In this document: piece after piece, positions 27,361-38,200 of the stretch
Layout: each line of letters begins with the position of its first letter
How positions within the stretch are numbered: the stretch's first letter is position 1
DNA from: Rhea pennata
Taxonomy: Eukaryota; Chordata; Aves; Rheiformes; Rheidae
Assembly: GCF_028389875.1 (NCBI RefSeq)
Contig: NC_084687.1
Coordinates: 5,368,157-5,432,156, forward strand
Reading direction: 5' to 3'
Length of the DNA stretch: 64,000 nucleotides
Translations under genes and position numbers: made by a program
The notes under the pieces: generated by a model
What the model saw: only the letters and a program-made list of their open reading frames with translations
Told to the model about the DNA's origin: nothing
The model's database searches: none

Positions 27361-27496
27361 CATCCCGGGAGCTGTAGTGCCGTCGCGCGCGCGGGGGCTG
27401 CTGGGAGCTGTAGTTCCGCCGCCGCCGCCGCGCGGGGCCTGCTGGGAGTTGTAGTTCCGTCGCCGCCGCCGCGCGGGGGCTGCTGGGAGCTGTAGT
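27361..27496 (-). promoter_or_regulatory. Four tandem ACTACAnnTCCCA elements in the DSTYK promoter
   Basis: On the minus strand four copies of ACTACARCTCCC are present. Three continue as CAGCAG, and the most DSTYK-proximal as GGGATG. They lie at 27361-27378, 27398-27414, 27439-27455 and 27480-27496. The last three are spaced exactly 41 bp apart with a GC-rich spacer of GCC repeats. ACTACAnnTCCCA is the known vertebrate core-promoter motif bound by ZNF143 (with THAP11). They lie about 300-435 bp upstream of the DSTYK start codon. Confidence 0.8.
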
Positions 27497-28734
27497 GCGG
27501 CGGCCCGAAGGGCGGCGGCGAAGGCCCGCAGCGGGCCGGGGCCTGCCCCATCCCGCCGCATCCTCCTCCTCCCGCCTCGGCCATCGCTCCCCCGGGGCCG
27601 CCGGCTGCCCGCGCGCAGGGCAGCACTGCACAGGGCCTGCCGGGCCCTCCGAGCTGCCTGGCACCCTTCCCGCGGATACCATTCTCCAGCAAACGGAAAA
27701 TATCCCGAAGAACAGCCTTTCTTGTCGTCCTGCAAGCAGATATTCCTACACTTTCCCACGCATTTATTTTTAAAAGATATCCTAGCTGCTAGGATTTTTA
27801 TGAAAACAAAGCGATGTTTTTCCAAGCCATAAATTGTACCTCCGGGCGAGAGTTCCCGGGGGCTGACATTCACCTTGCCCTTTGCTGAGGGCTGGCATGA
27901 GGCTAAGGTGCCGTTTCAGGTCACTCCAGCTGTGCCGGGCAGACTGGGGGCCGCACTGAGCCGTGCCACACGCTTTACGGTACGATTCAATCCCAAAGCA
28001 GCGGGCCCAGACTTTAATCCCAGTAGATATTAAGCAGAGAGCAAGAGGAGCTGCTGAGAGGCCAGCTCGGTGTGAAAGGGTGCTGGGAGGTTTCGGGAAT
28101 TATGAGGGCATCTGCAAAAAAATTGCGCTGGGCTGTCATTTACCCATCGATGAAACAAATGCAAGATTGATCGCATTGGAGTGGCTGGGAAAGGTCGGCT
28201 CGTGCCCTTTAGATAACGCTGGCGGGGTTCTGGGAAGGCAAAATATTATAGTTCAAGTCTCTCTTCTTCCCCAACTTTTCTTTTTTCTTTTTTTTTCCCT
28301 CTTTTTTTTTTTTTTTTTTTTATTTTTTTGCTTACGCGAGAGGCGAACTCGGTGATGCAGATTTAGCGCCATGGAAACACGGCGCAGGGAGCCACCTCGC
28401 CGGGCACCGAACCGCAGCCGCGGCGCCGAGCCCGGCGGCCCCGCGCGGGCCCCGGCGAGGGGCAGGCCGCCCCCTCCGCCCCGGCCGCTGCCGGAGAAGG
28501 GGGGGACGCGGCGCGCCGAGCGCTCAGCGCCCGCGCAGAGCCGCGCAGAGCGCCGGCGGGGCGGCCGGCGCGGACTGCAGCGGCCGCGAAACGGGATGTC
28601 GGCAAAGACAAGGGGCAAAACGAAAAAAAAAATTAAAAAAATAATTAACATATATATTTATTCTGTGTTGTGCAAAGGTGTGTGTCTTGGAAAAAAATAA
28701 GACAAATAAAAAGAGCTGCGTCCCCCCGCCCCGG

Positions 28735-28759
28735 GCGGCGGCGGCGGCGGCGGCGGCGG
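28735..28759. repeat. CGG trinucleotide repeat upstream of TMCC2
   Basis: About eight uninterrupted CGG units about 320 bases before the TMCC2 start codon, upstream of the CCAAT pair. Confidence 0.85.
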
Positions 28760-28801
28760 CCCGGCAGCACCGCGCGCCGCGACAGCTCCGCGCCGCCGCG
28801 G

Positions 28802-28844
28802 CCAATCGGCGCCGCCGGCCCCGCCCGCCGCCCGCCGCCATTGG
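28802..28844. promoter_or_regulatory. Inverted CCAAT pair of the TMCC2 promoter
   Basis: CCAAT at 28802-28806 on the plus strand and CCAAT on the minus strand at 28840-28844 (seen as ATTGG), with GC-box-like CCGCCC sequence between. This is the usual NF-Y/Sp1 layout of a CpG promoter. It lies about 235-275 bases before the TMCC2 ATG, so the transcription start is probably between here and 28900. Confidence 0.55.
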
Positions 28845-28867
28845 GCCGCGCGGCCGCCGCTCACGCC

Positions 28868-28897
<30 letters not shown>
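28868..28897. repeat. (CGG)10 repeat in the probable TMCC2 leader
   Basis: Ten CGG-type units end directly at an upstream ATG (28898). If transcription starts near the CCAAT pair, this array is in the 5' UTR. Confidence 0.85.
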
Positions 28898-28898
<1 letters not shown>

Positions 28899-29038
28899 TG
28901 CCGGCGGGCGCGGAGCCGTCGCGGCGCGGAGCCGCCGCCCGGCCCGGGCGCGGCGGGGCAGGCGCGGGCAGGGCGGCGGCGCGCAGCCCGCGGGCCCCGC
29001 CCCGGCCGCCCCGGCGCCGCCCGCCGCCGCCGCCCTAG
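28898..29038 (+). CDS. Upstream ORF in the TMCC2 5' leader, 46 codons
   Basis: ATG at 28898 opens a frame of 46 residues rich in R, P, A and G (starting MPAGAEPSRRG and ending in five prolines). It stops with TAG at 29036-29038, 40 bases before the TMCC2 ATG. It is more likely a translation-regulating uORF than a functional peptide gene. It depends on a start site upstream of 28898, which I infer but cannot prove. Confidence 0.35.
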
Positions 29039-29078
29039 GCGCCGCCGCCGCTGCCCGGGGGAGCCGCGGCGCACCGGC

Positions 29079-29240
29079 ATGAAGCGGTGCCGCTCCGACG
29101 AGCTGCGGCAGCCCGAGGAGGACCCCGGCGCGGCGGCGGCGGAGGCTCCCGGCCCCGCCGCGATGGAGGCCAAGCCCGGGGAGGCGGCGGCGGAGGCGGG
29201 GGCCGGCCCGCCGCCGCGCACCAAGCCGCCCGACCTCAAG
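29079..29240 (+). CDS. TMCC2: TMCC2 exon 1 (residues 1-54)
   Basis: Starts [17 protein letters not shown] and ends [10 protein letters not shown] at donor AAG|GTGAGCCC. The first nine and last few residues match the human protein. The alanine-rich middle differs, as expected for a low-complexity linker. Confidence 0.93.
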
Positions 29241-32200
29241 GTGAGCCCGGCGGCCGCTACGGCCCCGGCGAACGGCGGGTTACGGGGGGGAGAAACCGCC
29301 GCCCCGGGCCCCGCTCTGCTACAGGTGTGACCTTGGGGGACGGGGGATGCTCCCGGGAATGCGGTGCTACCGGCATGGGGATGCTGTCAGGGTGCGGAAG
29401 CTCCCGAACATGCAGCAGCCCTGGGATGGAGATGCTCCCGGGAATGCGATGCTGCCAGGATGGGGATGCTCCCGGGATGGGGATGCTCCCAGGTGGAGAT
29501 GCTCCCGGGAATGCGATGTTCCCAGGATGGGGATGCTCCCAGGTGGGGATGCTCCTGCAAATGCGATGCTCCCGGGATGGGGATGCTCCCAGGTGGAGAT
29601 GCTCCCGGGAATGCGATGTTCCCAGGATGGGATGCTCCTGCAAATGCAATGCTCCCGGGTTGGGGATGCTCCCAGGTGGGGATGCTCCCGGGAATGCGAT
29701 GCTCCCAGGATGGGGATGCTCCCAGGTGGGGATGCTCCTGCAAATGCGATGCTCCCGGGATGGGGATGCTCCTGGGATGGGGATGCTCCTGCAAATGCAA
29801 TGCTCCCGGGATGGGGATGCTCCCAGGTGGGGATGCTCTCGCCGCAGGTTTGCAGCAGCGCCTGTGGGCCTGAGCATCACCAAGGCCGCGGGGCCCCCAA
29901 GAGCAGCAGCAACAGCAGGTGGCACTGGGAGAGGCAGGGGACCCTGGTGGCACCAGCGGCCCTCAGCAAGGAGCTGTGGGAAGGGTGGCTGCACCCCGGC
30001 GTGGTCCAGGAGGGTGCTCACGGCCTCTCTGGGGGCTGAGGGGGGCGAACAGGGCCGCCACTCTGCAGAGGGGCCGAGCGGATCTCGCTAAATACCCGCT
30101 GGAGTCGCCCCCAGCATCGTGTGTGTGGGCGCTGCTCCAGGGAACACGAGTCAGTCTGGCAGGATTCGTGCCGCTGCTGCAGCCGAAAGCGGCAGCGTGG
30201 AAATGGTCCCAAGCCTGCTCTTTCTGTGCCTTCGGGCCGTGTCCCGTTCGCAAGGAAAACGAGTTTCCCGGCACTGCAGAGCTACGGGAAGGGAGCTGCA
30301 GGCAGCAGCAGGGGTACGGACAGCTGGAACAGGGTGGTCCCAGGTGAAGTTCGTGCAGAAATTCCCTGTTGGCTTGGACATGGAGCAGCTCGGATCTGTG
30401 GATATTCAACAGGGGCCGGCTGGCGTGGGACGCAACGGGGCTTTTGTGCAGAGATGAATTTCCTGCTTTTAACTTTGGTGTTTCTGGGCACTGCAGCACA
30501 TTGCTGCTGCGGTCAGAGCGTGCTCCTGGTAGCGCTTTCAAAGGCGATGTGTCGGTCCCGCTGTGGCAGTACAGAAGCGTTGCTTCCACTCTTTGATTTC
30601 AAAAAGGGCTGGAGAAAAGTAGAAAATGTCCCTAGTCACCCGCAGACAGACAGGCATCCAGAATGGTGCATGCTCATTGCGGAGCTTTTCAGCAGAGCCC
30701 CTGTAGTCTAGAAAGTCTTACCAGTACGGTCAAGGTCATGCAGAGTGCTGGCCCCATCCTAACAACTTCATCCCAGGTCCTTTTTCACCCGCAGTGAGTC
30801 AGAAAAAAAGGTGGAAAAAGGAGGTCCAGGATGCACAATGTGGCCTATGCTGTGAAGAAGACATCAGGGTGGTGATGACCAGGAAGCCATAAGCATTCTT
30901 TAGGTGGCATGTCCAGCTCCGAGCTGGAGCACAGCCTTGTGTGCAACCTGGTCCAGCTCACAGTGCCATCAGTGGCCAAATTCCCATTGATTTTATCGAT
31001 GCAAGTAGGATACCCTAATGCAGAATTACTTCTCAATGGATGTCTTTAAGCACATTTGTAGTTTAGCAATTAATTGCCTGCATGGAGTGAATCCTCAAAC
31101 TTGATTTGCTGGACAGACCGCATGGAAACCTATCTCAGTGTTGCCCACAGCTTTGGCGAGCTCTGGGCCCTAAATCCTGGCCCTGTCACACACCAACTGC
31201 ACCAGCTCAGTCACTTCATCTACTGGTGCCTCTTTTAGTGGCACATTTAGAAAACACACAGTAATGTTAAAGTTTTCCTGCTCCAAACCCCTTTTTCCCC
31301 TGGACTGCCTTCACCATGGTGGAGGTCTGTTATCGCTAGCAAACAAGTTGGTCCCTTGCCCCCATGCACACTGTGCCATCCACAACTCCAGCTGGATTGG
31401 CATGGGGCCACCGACCAAGGCCCACCAGTTCATCTCCCACTGGATATCAAACAAGTCTCAAATATAAACTTGTTTACTACCGCTCTAAGACAGATTTGAG
31501 CTGGCAACCTGGAAACAAAAGGCTGCTTTGTGTCGTCTTCAAACCCCTCACCCAGGCAGGTCCTGCCTGGCAAATACATGGCAGCTTTCCTTTTGCCAGC
31601 CCCAATTTCAGATCCTTGTTCTATGAGCAACTGCTCCATTAGGAAAAAAAAACAACAAAAAAAAAGTTCTGGCAAGGAGCAAAGCAGATGCATGACACAT
31701 AATTCTGCTTAAAAATATGTTGGGTGGCAGAGATTTCCTGTGCTCTGCAGCAGAGTGACTGGATCCATACAAAACACTGCAGAAGGAAACATCCAGGCCT
31801 TTTGCTGCTGGAGACTGCCCAGGTGTCCTGCGGTGTTACACCAGAAAGGCATTTATCACTTAGATCATATTTCTGCTTTCCCCACGCATCTCTGATCTGA
31901 CTGTTGTCCCTCGGTCTCTCTTTTCTCCGAATGGGCTGATCTGACAAAGAGCCGCAAGTTGAAACCTGACATAACGTCCATCTCCGGTGTCACGATCTCG
32001 GTCTTGGCGGCTCCTGCCTTTCCCTCTTTTTGAACCTGAGAGCCAAGACCAGCAATGAGTTTGGAGGCACCATCCCGAGTCTGTCCTTTTCCCGGGCTCG
32101 GAGGAGGCGCTCAGGGAGGCCCCACCATGGGACGCGCAGCCCCGGAGCTGGTCCAGCATGGCCCTGCCAGAGCAGTGGGGCTGGGACAGGATGGCCGGAG

Positions 32201-35200
32201 GGGACAGGGCTGCAGTGGTCTCACAGCAGCATTTACCCGTAGTGGGTCAAGCCCTGCAGTCCTTCTTAGCTACTTTATTTTTTGGAAGTGCTATAGGGAG
32301 TCTGGGGAGCGGAGACCTACCTGCAGCCTCGAGGACTCGCCGTGGCAGCATCTGTGCAGGCTGGCTCGCCCCGGAGAGGATGGGGAGGACTCCTCCTCGC
32401 CTGTAAAGGTCACCAGTCCCTGTTATAAACCCTGAAGTACATTTATATTTAATCTCTTGCATGAACAAATTTCCAGGCATATTTTGGTCTTAAAAGGACA
32501 CTGCCAAGGTGAGCCGAGTCCCCTGTGGTTAGAACACATCTGCTGTCAGGCAGCTCAAACGGGAGCTGCGTGGTCACCAGAGCATCTTCATCCATCATCT
32601 CTCCTGGACATCGCTTATCGAAAGCTCGGGGCTCCCGGCACGGCGCTGCCGGCTCCCATCATGGTGCGGCTCCGTGCTGGCGGCCGGCTGCTGGCAGCAG
32701 CACCCTGAGCCCCTCAGCACCCGGGCTGCGGGCGACGTCCTCCCGGGCAGCACAGCCAAGACGTGCACATGCAAACGCTGCTCCAGGTCTGGAGCTCGAG
32801 GGGGGCCGCAACCCCCTCCCGGCTGGAGCAATGCCGGGGCAATCATTGCAGATGCTGCAGATTTTATTCCAGATACGGTTTAATAAGGTCCGTGTCACTC
32901 TAGCATTTTGGTAGCACGTTAAACAATATGACTAATGTTCGTCACATGTTTGTTCTCTCATCTTGGCCCCAAGAGGAGAAATGTGTGTGGGGGAGTGCTT
33001 TATTTTCCATGTCAGACTATCCATGTATTTTGCTTGGCATTTGTGGCAGCTGGAGGAGGGGACCGGGTCCACACACACGCACAGCATAACGGAGATTCCT
33101 GGTTGAGATGGGCTGCAAGGGTGCACCCGGGCTGTCTGCTGCCTCGCGGGGATTAACTCTGCCTTCCAAACCTCCCAGCCTGCTGAGCTGCTGGTAGGAC
33201 CTGCTTGCTGCAAGACCCACAGGGAAATAAGCCATCCTAACAGCAGCCAGTAAAGCCTAGCTGAGAGAGCAGCAGGAGGGCTGGGGACCTCCTAGGATAA
33301 CATCCTCTCCTGCCGCTGTCCTGCTCCGGATGCAAGCTGTTCGGTAGCCTGGCCTTCCCTGAGCTGAAGGGAATGGTTTTCCCATCCAGCTTTCATCCCT
33401 GCTCGGCCCCACGGGATGGGACAGTCTCTCGCTCTGACCATGCAGTGCCTCCAAAGGGCCTCATACTCTTGGCTGGAGCCCCTGGGCGGGTCTGGGATAT
33501 AAATAATTAATAATAATAATAGAGAGAGACATAGCAGCACACAGCTGTGCTATAAGGTCACGGCAACAAGATCTCTTCTTCATCCATCTGAAACCCAAGA
33601 AAGGCTTCAGTGCAGGAGCAGGGCCAGTCGGAGAGCTAGAAACCTCTTTAGTGAGAAATAAGGGGGTTTCAAAGCGTGCTGTCATTTCACAGCGGGATGA
33701 AAGCCCAGCCTGAGCTTTGCACGGCAAAGCTGGACAGCGGATCGTCGCTGGATAAACGTGTAAGAGGGGAACAGAGCGCTGCGGTGTCCAGCCCGGAACG
33801 ATGCTCTGGCAGGCTGCGTGCCTTTGACTTGACCCTGCCAAAGCCGGTAATAACTAAGGGCTGATCCACTTATGGGAGGATGCGAACCAGAAGTAGCTCA
33901 TTTACAGTCCACGGAAACAAGTCCCCGTTGTTGAGCAGGAGATCCTGGCTGCGTTAATTAAAAAAAAAAAAAAAAAAAAAAAAAGAAAGAAAGAAATAGC
34001 GATATTCGTGTGTATTTTACAGCTGTCTGCACAGAGAAACTAACCTCCGTATCTGTTGTATCAGCTCTTAAGCCATGGCTATTCCAAAATAGTCTGTGCA
34101 GATGCTCTGAGTTAGAGGTAGTTTCATTCCAGAAAAATGCCTCTGCTTTGGAAGTGCACTAATTATCCTGGAACAACATACGAAAACAGTTTCCACATCA
34201 GCAGATTTTCTGTGATCACTGTTGCAGAATAGCTTGTTCCATGGTGACCACTTCGGGCAATTCTTTAGTGCAAACAAGTCCTCAGTGTTAGAAGCCATAA
34301 ATTTCGTGCAGTCAGATCCAGAACAGGGCTATGATTCTGCATCTCCTCTTTCTTCTTCCCTTCTCCTTTCTTGCCTGTAGATCTCTTACAGTCCCATTGG
34401 GAGCCCTATTTGCAAAGCCTGTGAACGGTTCTTTCAGAAAAAGTTGGAAAAGGCCCAAGGAGGAAGGCTTTTTGAAAAGAGAAACCTCTATCAGATTTAG
34501 CTGTTAGGCCAAATACCTACTGAAAATGACGGGCTCTCACCTGCAGCAGATGTTGCTATAAAGCTGTCTTTCCCTTTTTTTGCAGGCTTTGCTTTTATTC
34601 TGTTTCAGTTACCCTTAAGGATGGGAGTTGGTCTTTTCCTTTCACCTGGATCTTCTAAAGGGCTGAGCAAGAATCTGAGCCTATGTTGTACCCTTGATGG
34701 TAGAAGTCTGTGGGTTTATAGTTATTACCTATCTAACACTGTCTCCGTTTCCATAGAGACTGTATAAATAGAATAAAATTTAAATCACAATTTCCTGGAG
34801 TAGCAGTTGAGCACCACAGATTTGTTATGTCTTTCTTAGGAAAAACCCAAAGGGTATAATTCTTCATTATGAATGGATAACGGAAGGATTAAAGGTTTCA
34901 CCTATAGTGTTCAGCAACATAGGATCTAAGTGCTATCAGCAGCACCTCGATTCCTTGTAAATATTACAGCCACGAAGAGCGTTAGGCCTAAATGAATGTG
35001 GACGCTCTAGTACTAATGTCTGGGCTTCTTAAGAGATGGAGTCCCTCCTGTATGGACATGAAATCCTCCAGCCATCTGGAAGCTCCTGGAGGTCGTGTCT
35101 CAAACACAGCTGCTTTTCTAGAAGTCAGAGCTTTTGCCAAGTGACACCACGGCTAGAAGTAGCTCCCGGTTCTGAGCCCACTTCATGGTTGTTTTCAAGC

Positions 35201-38200
35201 ATGAGTAAATCACAGTGTTGCTAATACAGAAACCAGCATCTCTGGGGAGAAATCCCAGCCACACTACATCAGTGGTAAAATGCCTCAAGGGTTAGGATTT
35301 TAGTCCTAGGAGTTAAGATGTTTAGTTTAACTGCAAAACTGCAAAATAGAGATGGTACAGAGTAACAGAGCAAACTTGTGCCATATTATCCGCTGGATTT
35401 CTAATAGCTGAGGCTGCCTGTGGAGGTGAGATCTTTCAGTGTCCTAAGATTATTTACCTGATGTCTGGGAGCAGTGATGGACCAGGAGATGTGATCCAGT
35501 GGGGACCTGAACTAAGTCCACCAAGCCCATTTTCACAGTGGTCAGTGAGCTAGAATTTACTGTCCATGCTATTGCCTTGTGGTTAAGTGTGAACGGAAGA
35601 TTGCAGAAGGCAACCAGCCAAGCATGGATCTCTCAGAGATGCAAATCTGGGCATTGCAATGACTGCAGGAAGCTGCGCTGGATTCACCTGCCTGTAATCA
35701 AGAGCTTAATCTGTTCCAGCATCCATATTGCATGACTTCGCTGTGGTCACTGCTGGCCTCTGCCTGATTCCCCAGAGCAAGTCACAAGAAAGTGGGCATT
35801 TTAAAAATCCCTGTACTCTGTAGGAAGTCAGCCTTGATGCCACTTGAGAGAGGAGGACCTGGGGCTGCCCTGGAGGAACTTCATGCTCAGATGTCCTGCA
35901 GGCAGATTTGTTTCGCTGTGCTGCTAAAGCCCAGTCATTCCCCAGCACTGGTGGCATTGGACCGTGAAATGCAGTTTCACCCTAGTAAAGCAAGGCCAGT
36001 CTGTTGGGTGCAGCTCTTGGAGGCCATGGAAAAGCCACACGGGGAAGCCCTCCCCTTTCATTTCTGGAGCGTCCAACAGCAGGTACGCTTTGCAGTGCGC
36101 TGGTGGCTGAATCTCCACGGCTGGGATTAGCTATGGTTTTTCTAGCTGCAGAAACTGTTGCTCTGTCCCCCGTCCGTAGGGACATGGTGTCTTCGAGATT
36201 GCGAGACGTGCCCAAAGGCATGACCTGCGCGTGGTGGCATCTCCAAGGTGCACCCTCTCCTGTGCGTTTCCTGCGTTGTTTTTAAGCAATTCGTATTTCC
36301 TTCCCCCGCCTCTTGCTTCTTCCAGGGGTAGCCAGCTCAGAGAGCCTCCCCTGGCGCAGGCAGCGGGGCTTGAAGCCATCGAGTCACTTTGCGTGCCCCT
36401 CCGCCCTGCGGGAAGCGCGCCAGCAGATGCTGCCCGGGCCCGCGGCGGGGCGATGCTGAGGATGAGCAAACGGCACGGGGAGGCCGGGAGCGTGGCGTGC
36501 GGGGCAATGCCGTCTGTTCCCAACGGTAAGCAGGGCTGTTTCCTCTCCTCTCCTGCAGAAAATCCAGCAGCTCTCTGAAGGCTCCATGTTCGGCCATGGC
36601 CTGAAGCACCTTTTCCACAGCCGCCGGCGGTCGCGGGAGCGGGAGCACCAGAACTCCCAGGACTCGCTGCCACCCCACTACGGCGCCTCCGACCACGACT
36701 CCCCCGACGAGAAGGAGCGCTCCCCGGAGATGCACCGCGTCTCCTACGCCATGTCCCTGCACGACCTCCCCGCGCGCCCCACCGCCTTCAACCGGGTGCT
36801 GCAGCAGATCCGCTCCCGCCCCTCCATCAAGCGGGGCACGAGCCTGCACAGCGGCAGCCGGCGGGCCAAGAGCGGCTCGCTGGAGCCCCAGCGGGGCAGC
36901 CCCCACCTGGGCCGCCGGGCCCCCCAGGACAGCAGCCTCACCGCCATCCTGCACCAGCACCAGGGCCGGCCCAGGTCCTCCTCCACCACCGACACCGCCA
37001 TCCTCCTGGCCGAGAGCGGGGCCGTGTACCTGCTCACCGAGGACACCGAGGGCCTTGCCGAGAAGGTAAGGCTGAGCCGTGGGGCTGCCCCCCGCCGGGG
37101 CATGAGCCCGGCGAGCACCCTCGCGGGGCGTGCAGCGAGCACGGACCGTGCCGGATCCCGCGGGGAAGGCGAGGGGTTCAGCCGGCTCTGCTCCCAGGGT
37201 GGGATCTGAGGGAGAGGAAGGGCTCAGGCAAAGAGCCGCACAAATGCCCCTAAGGTCCTTAGCGGCAATGAAGATCCCAACGACGAACGGCCTCGCTGTG
37301 TCACCTGAGCCGGCCCGTCCCCAGCTAAGCCACCTGCACGTCCCCTGCCCTCACTTTTCTCAATCAAGTTTTGTCCTGAATGAGCTGTGGCAGGAGGAAA
37401 GCAGGGGCCAACAATGTCTTTTTTTTTTCTCATTTTATAGTAGATAAAATAATTCCTCTTTGAGCAGCTAATCTGTTGCTTTGCAGGGGGAGCAGCTACA
37501 GCTTGTGTAGGAGATGATAGCTATTAAACGAGCGCTGGACCTGCTGATACTCGAGAAGGGGGTACTCTGCAGCAGCTGGGTACTGGAGACAGCCCGGGGG
37601 GGCTGGTGCTCATCCCCAAGTCTCAGCCAGCAGATGCATTTAGAGAACAAACTTTCAAGGCTGGGAAACGATCCCAGCACCTCATCCCCTACATTAACCA
37701 TTTAACAAGCTCAATTAAGGTATAAGATATCCAGACCCAGCCCTTTGCTTTAGCTACCAGACACCACATCCCTCCTAGGTGCAGGGACAGAAAGCCCCGT
37801 TCCTCCGTCTAAGCTTCACCTCCTCCCGGCTCGGTGCAGGGACCCGGCTGCGTCTGCCTGCAGCAGAGCGCCGCAGGCTACGGCCAAAACGCATCCGAGT
37901 TTGGAAAGCCGCGAAGGACGCCAGCTTGTTGGCTTTGCCTAGCAGGGATGGAGATAAGGCTGCGTTATTTTAAAGATGCGGTGATGGGTGCCAGGCAGAG
38001 AGAGAGTAACCATTTGCTGCAAATATTATGCCGGGGGGTTCATCGTGCCAAGCTCCCAGTAGTGGCCAGGTTGATGCCGGTGGGGTGGTGGGGCACAGCG
38101 GGACCCCCCCGCTCGTGGGCAGGGACGAAGGCAGGTGCAGCCCACACCGAGAGCGTGGGGGGCCAGGGAGCCGCTCGCTCCGCGGCCAGGCCCCGGCGCT

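Larger units (their letters stand above)
27063..29078. promoter_or_regulatory. Head-to-head DSTYK/TMCC2 CpG-rich promoter region
   Basis: The start codons of DSTYK (27062, minus) and TMCC2 (29079, plus) are 2.0 kb apart and diverge. The two ends are dense in CpG, and no TATA box is evident. The middle (about 27680-28260) is less GC-rich. It is followed by a long pyrimidine tract at 28258-28330, a second CpG block and an AT-rich strip at 28618-28716. Whether the two promoters share elements is inference. Confidence 0.8.
29241..36558 (+). other. TMCC2 intron 1
   Basis: A 7.3-kb intron that opens with a GC-rich minisatellite (29340-29850). The rest is moderate-GC sequence with no recognisable transposable element. 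A run of 25 A followed by GAAA units lies at 33960-33996. A strong acceptor-like site with a short in-frame extension lies at 34381-34500 (see findings). Confidence 0.75.

Noticed and set aside
26232-27377. 381-codon proline-rich plus-strand ORF over DSTYK exon 1 and intron 1
   Set aside because: It is antisense to a clearly coding exon and results from C-rich, stop-poor sequence. Composition is almost only P, S, H, T and A.
29087-30091. 334-codon plus and 254-codon minus ORFs
   Set aside because: Both are dominated by the 16/18-bp minisatellite in TMCC2 intron 1.
36453-36525. Possible alternative TMCC2 first exon with a good donor CAACG|GTAAGC
   Set aside because: Its 73 coding bases end in phase 1, which does not match exon 3. 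The distance to exon 2 (33 bases) is too short for an intron.
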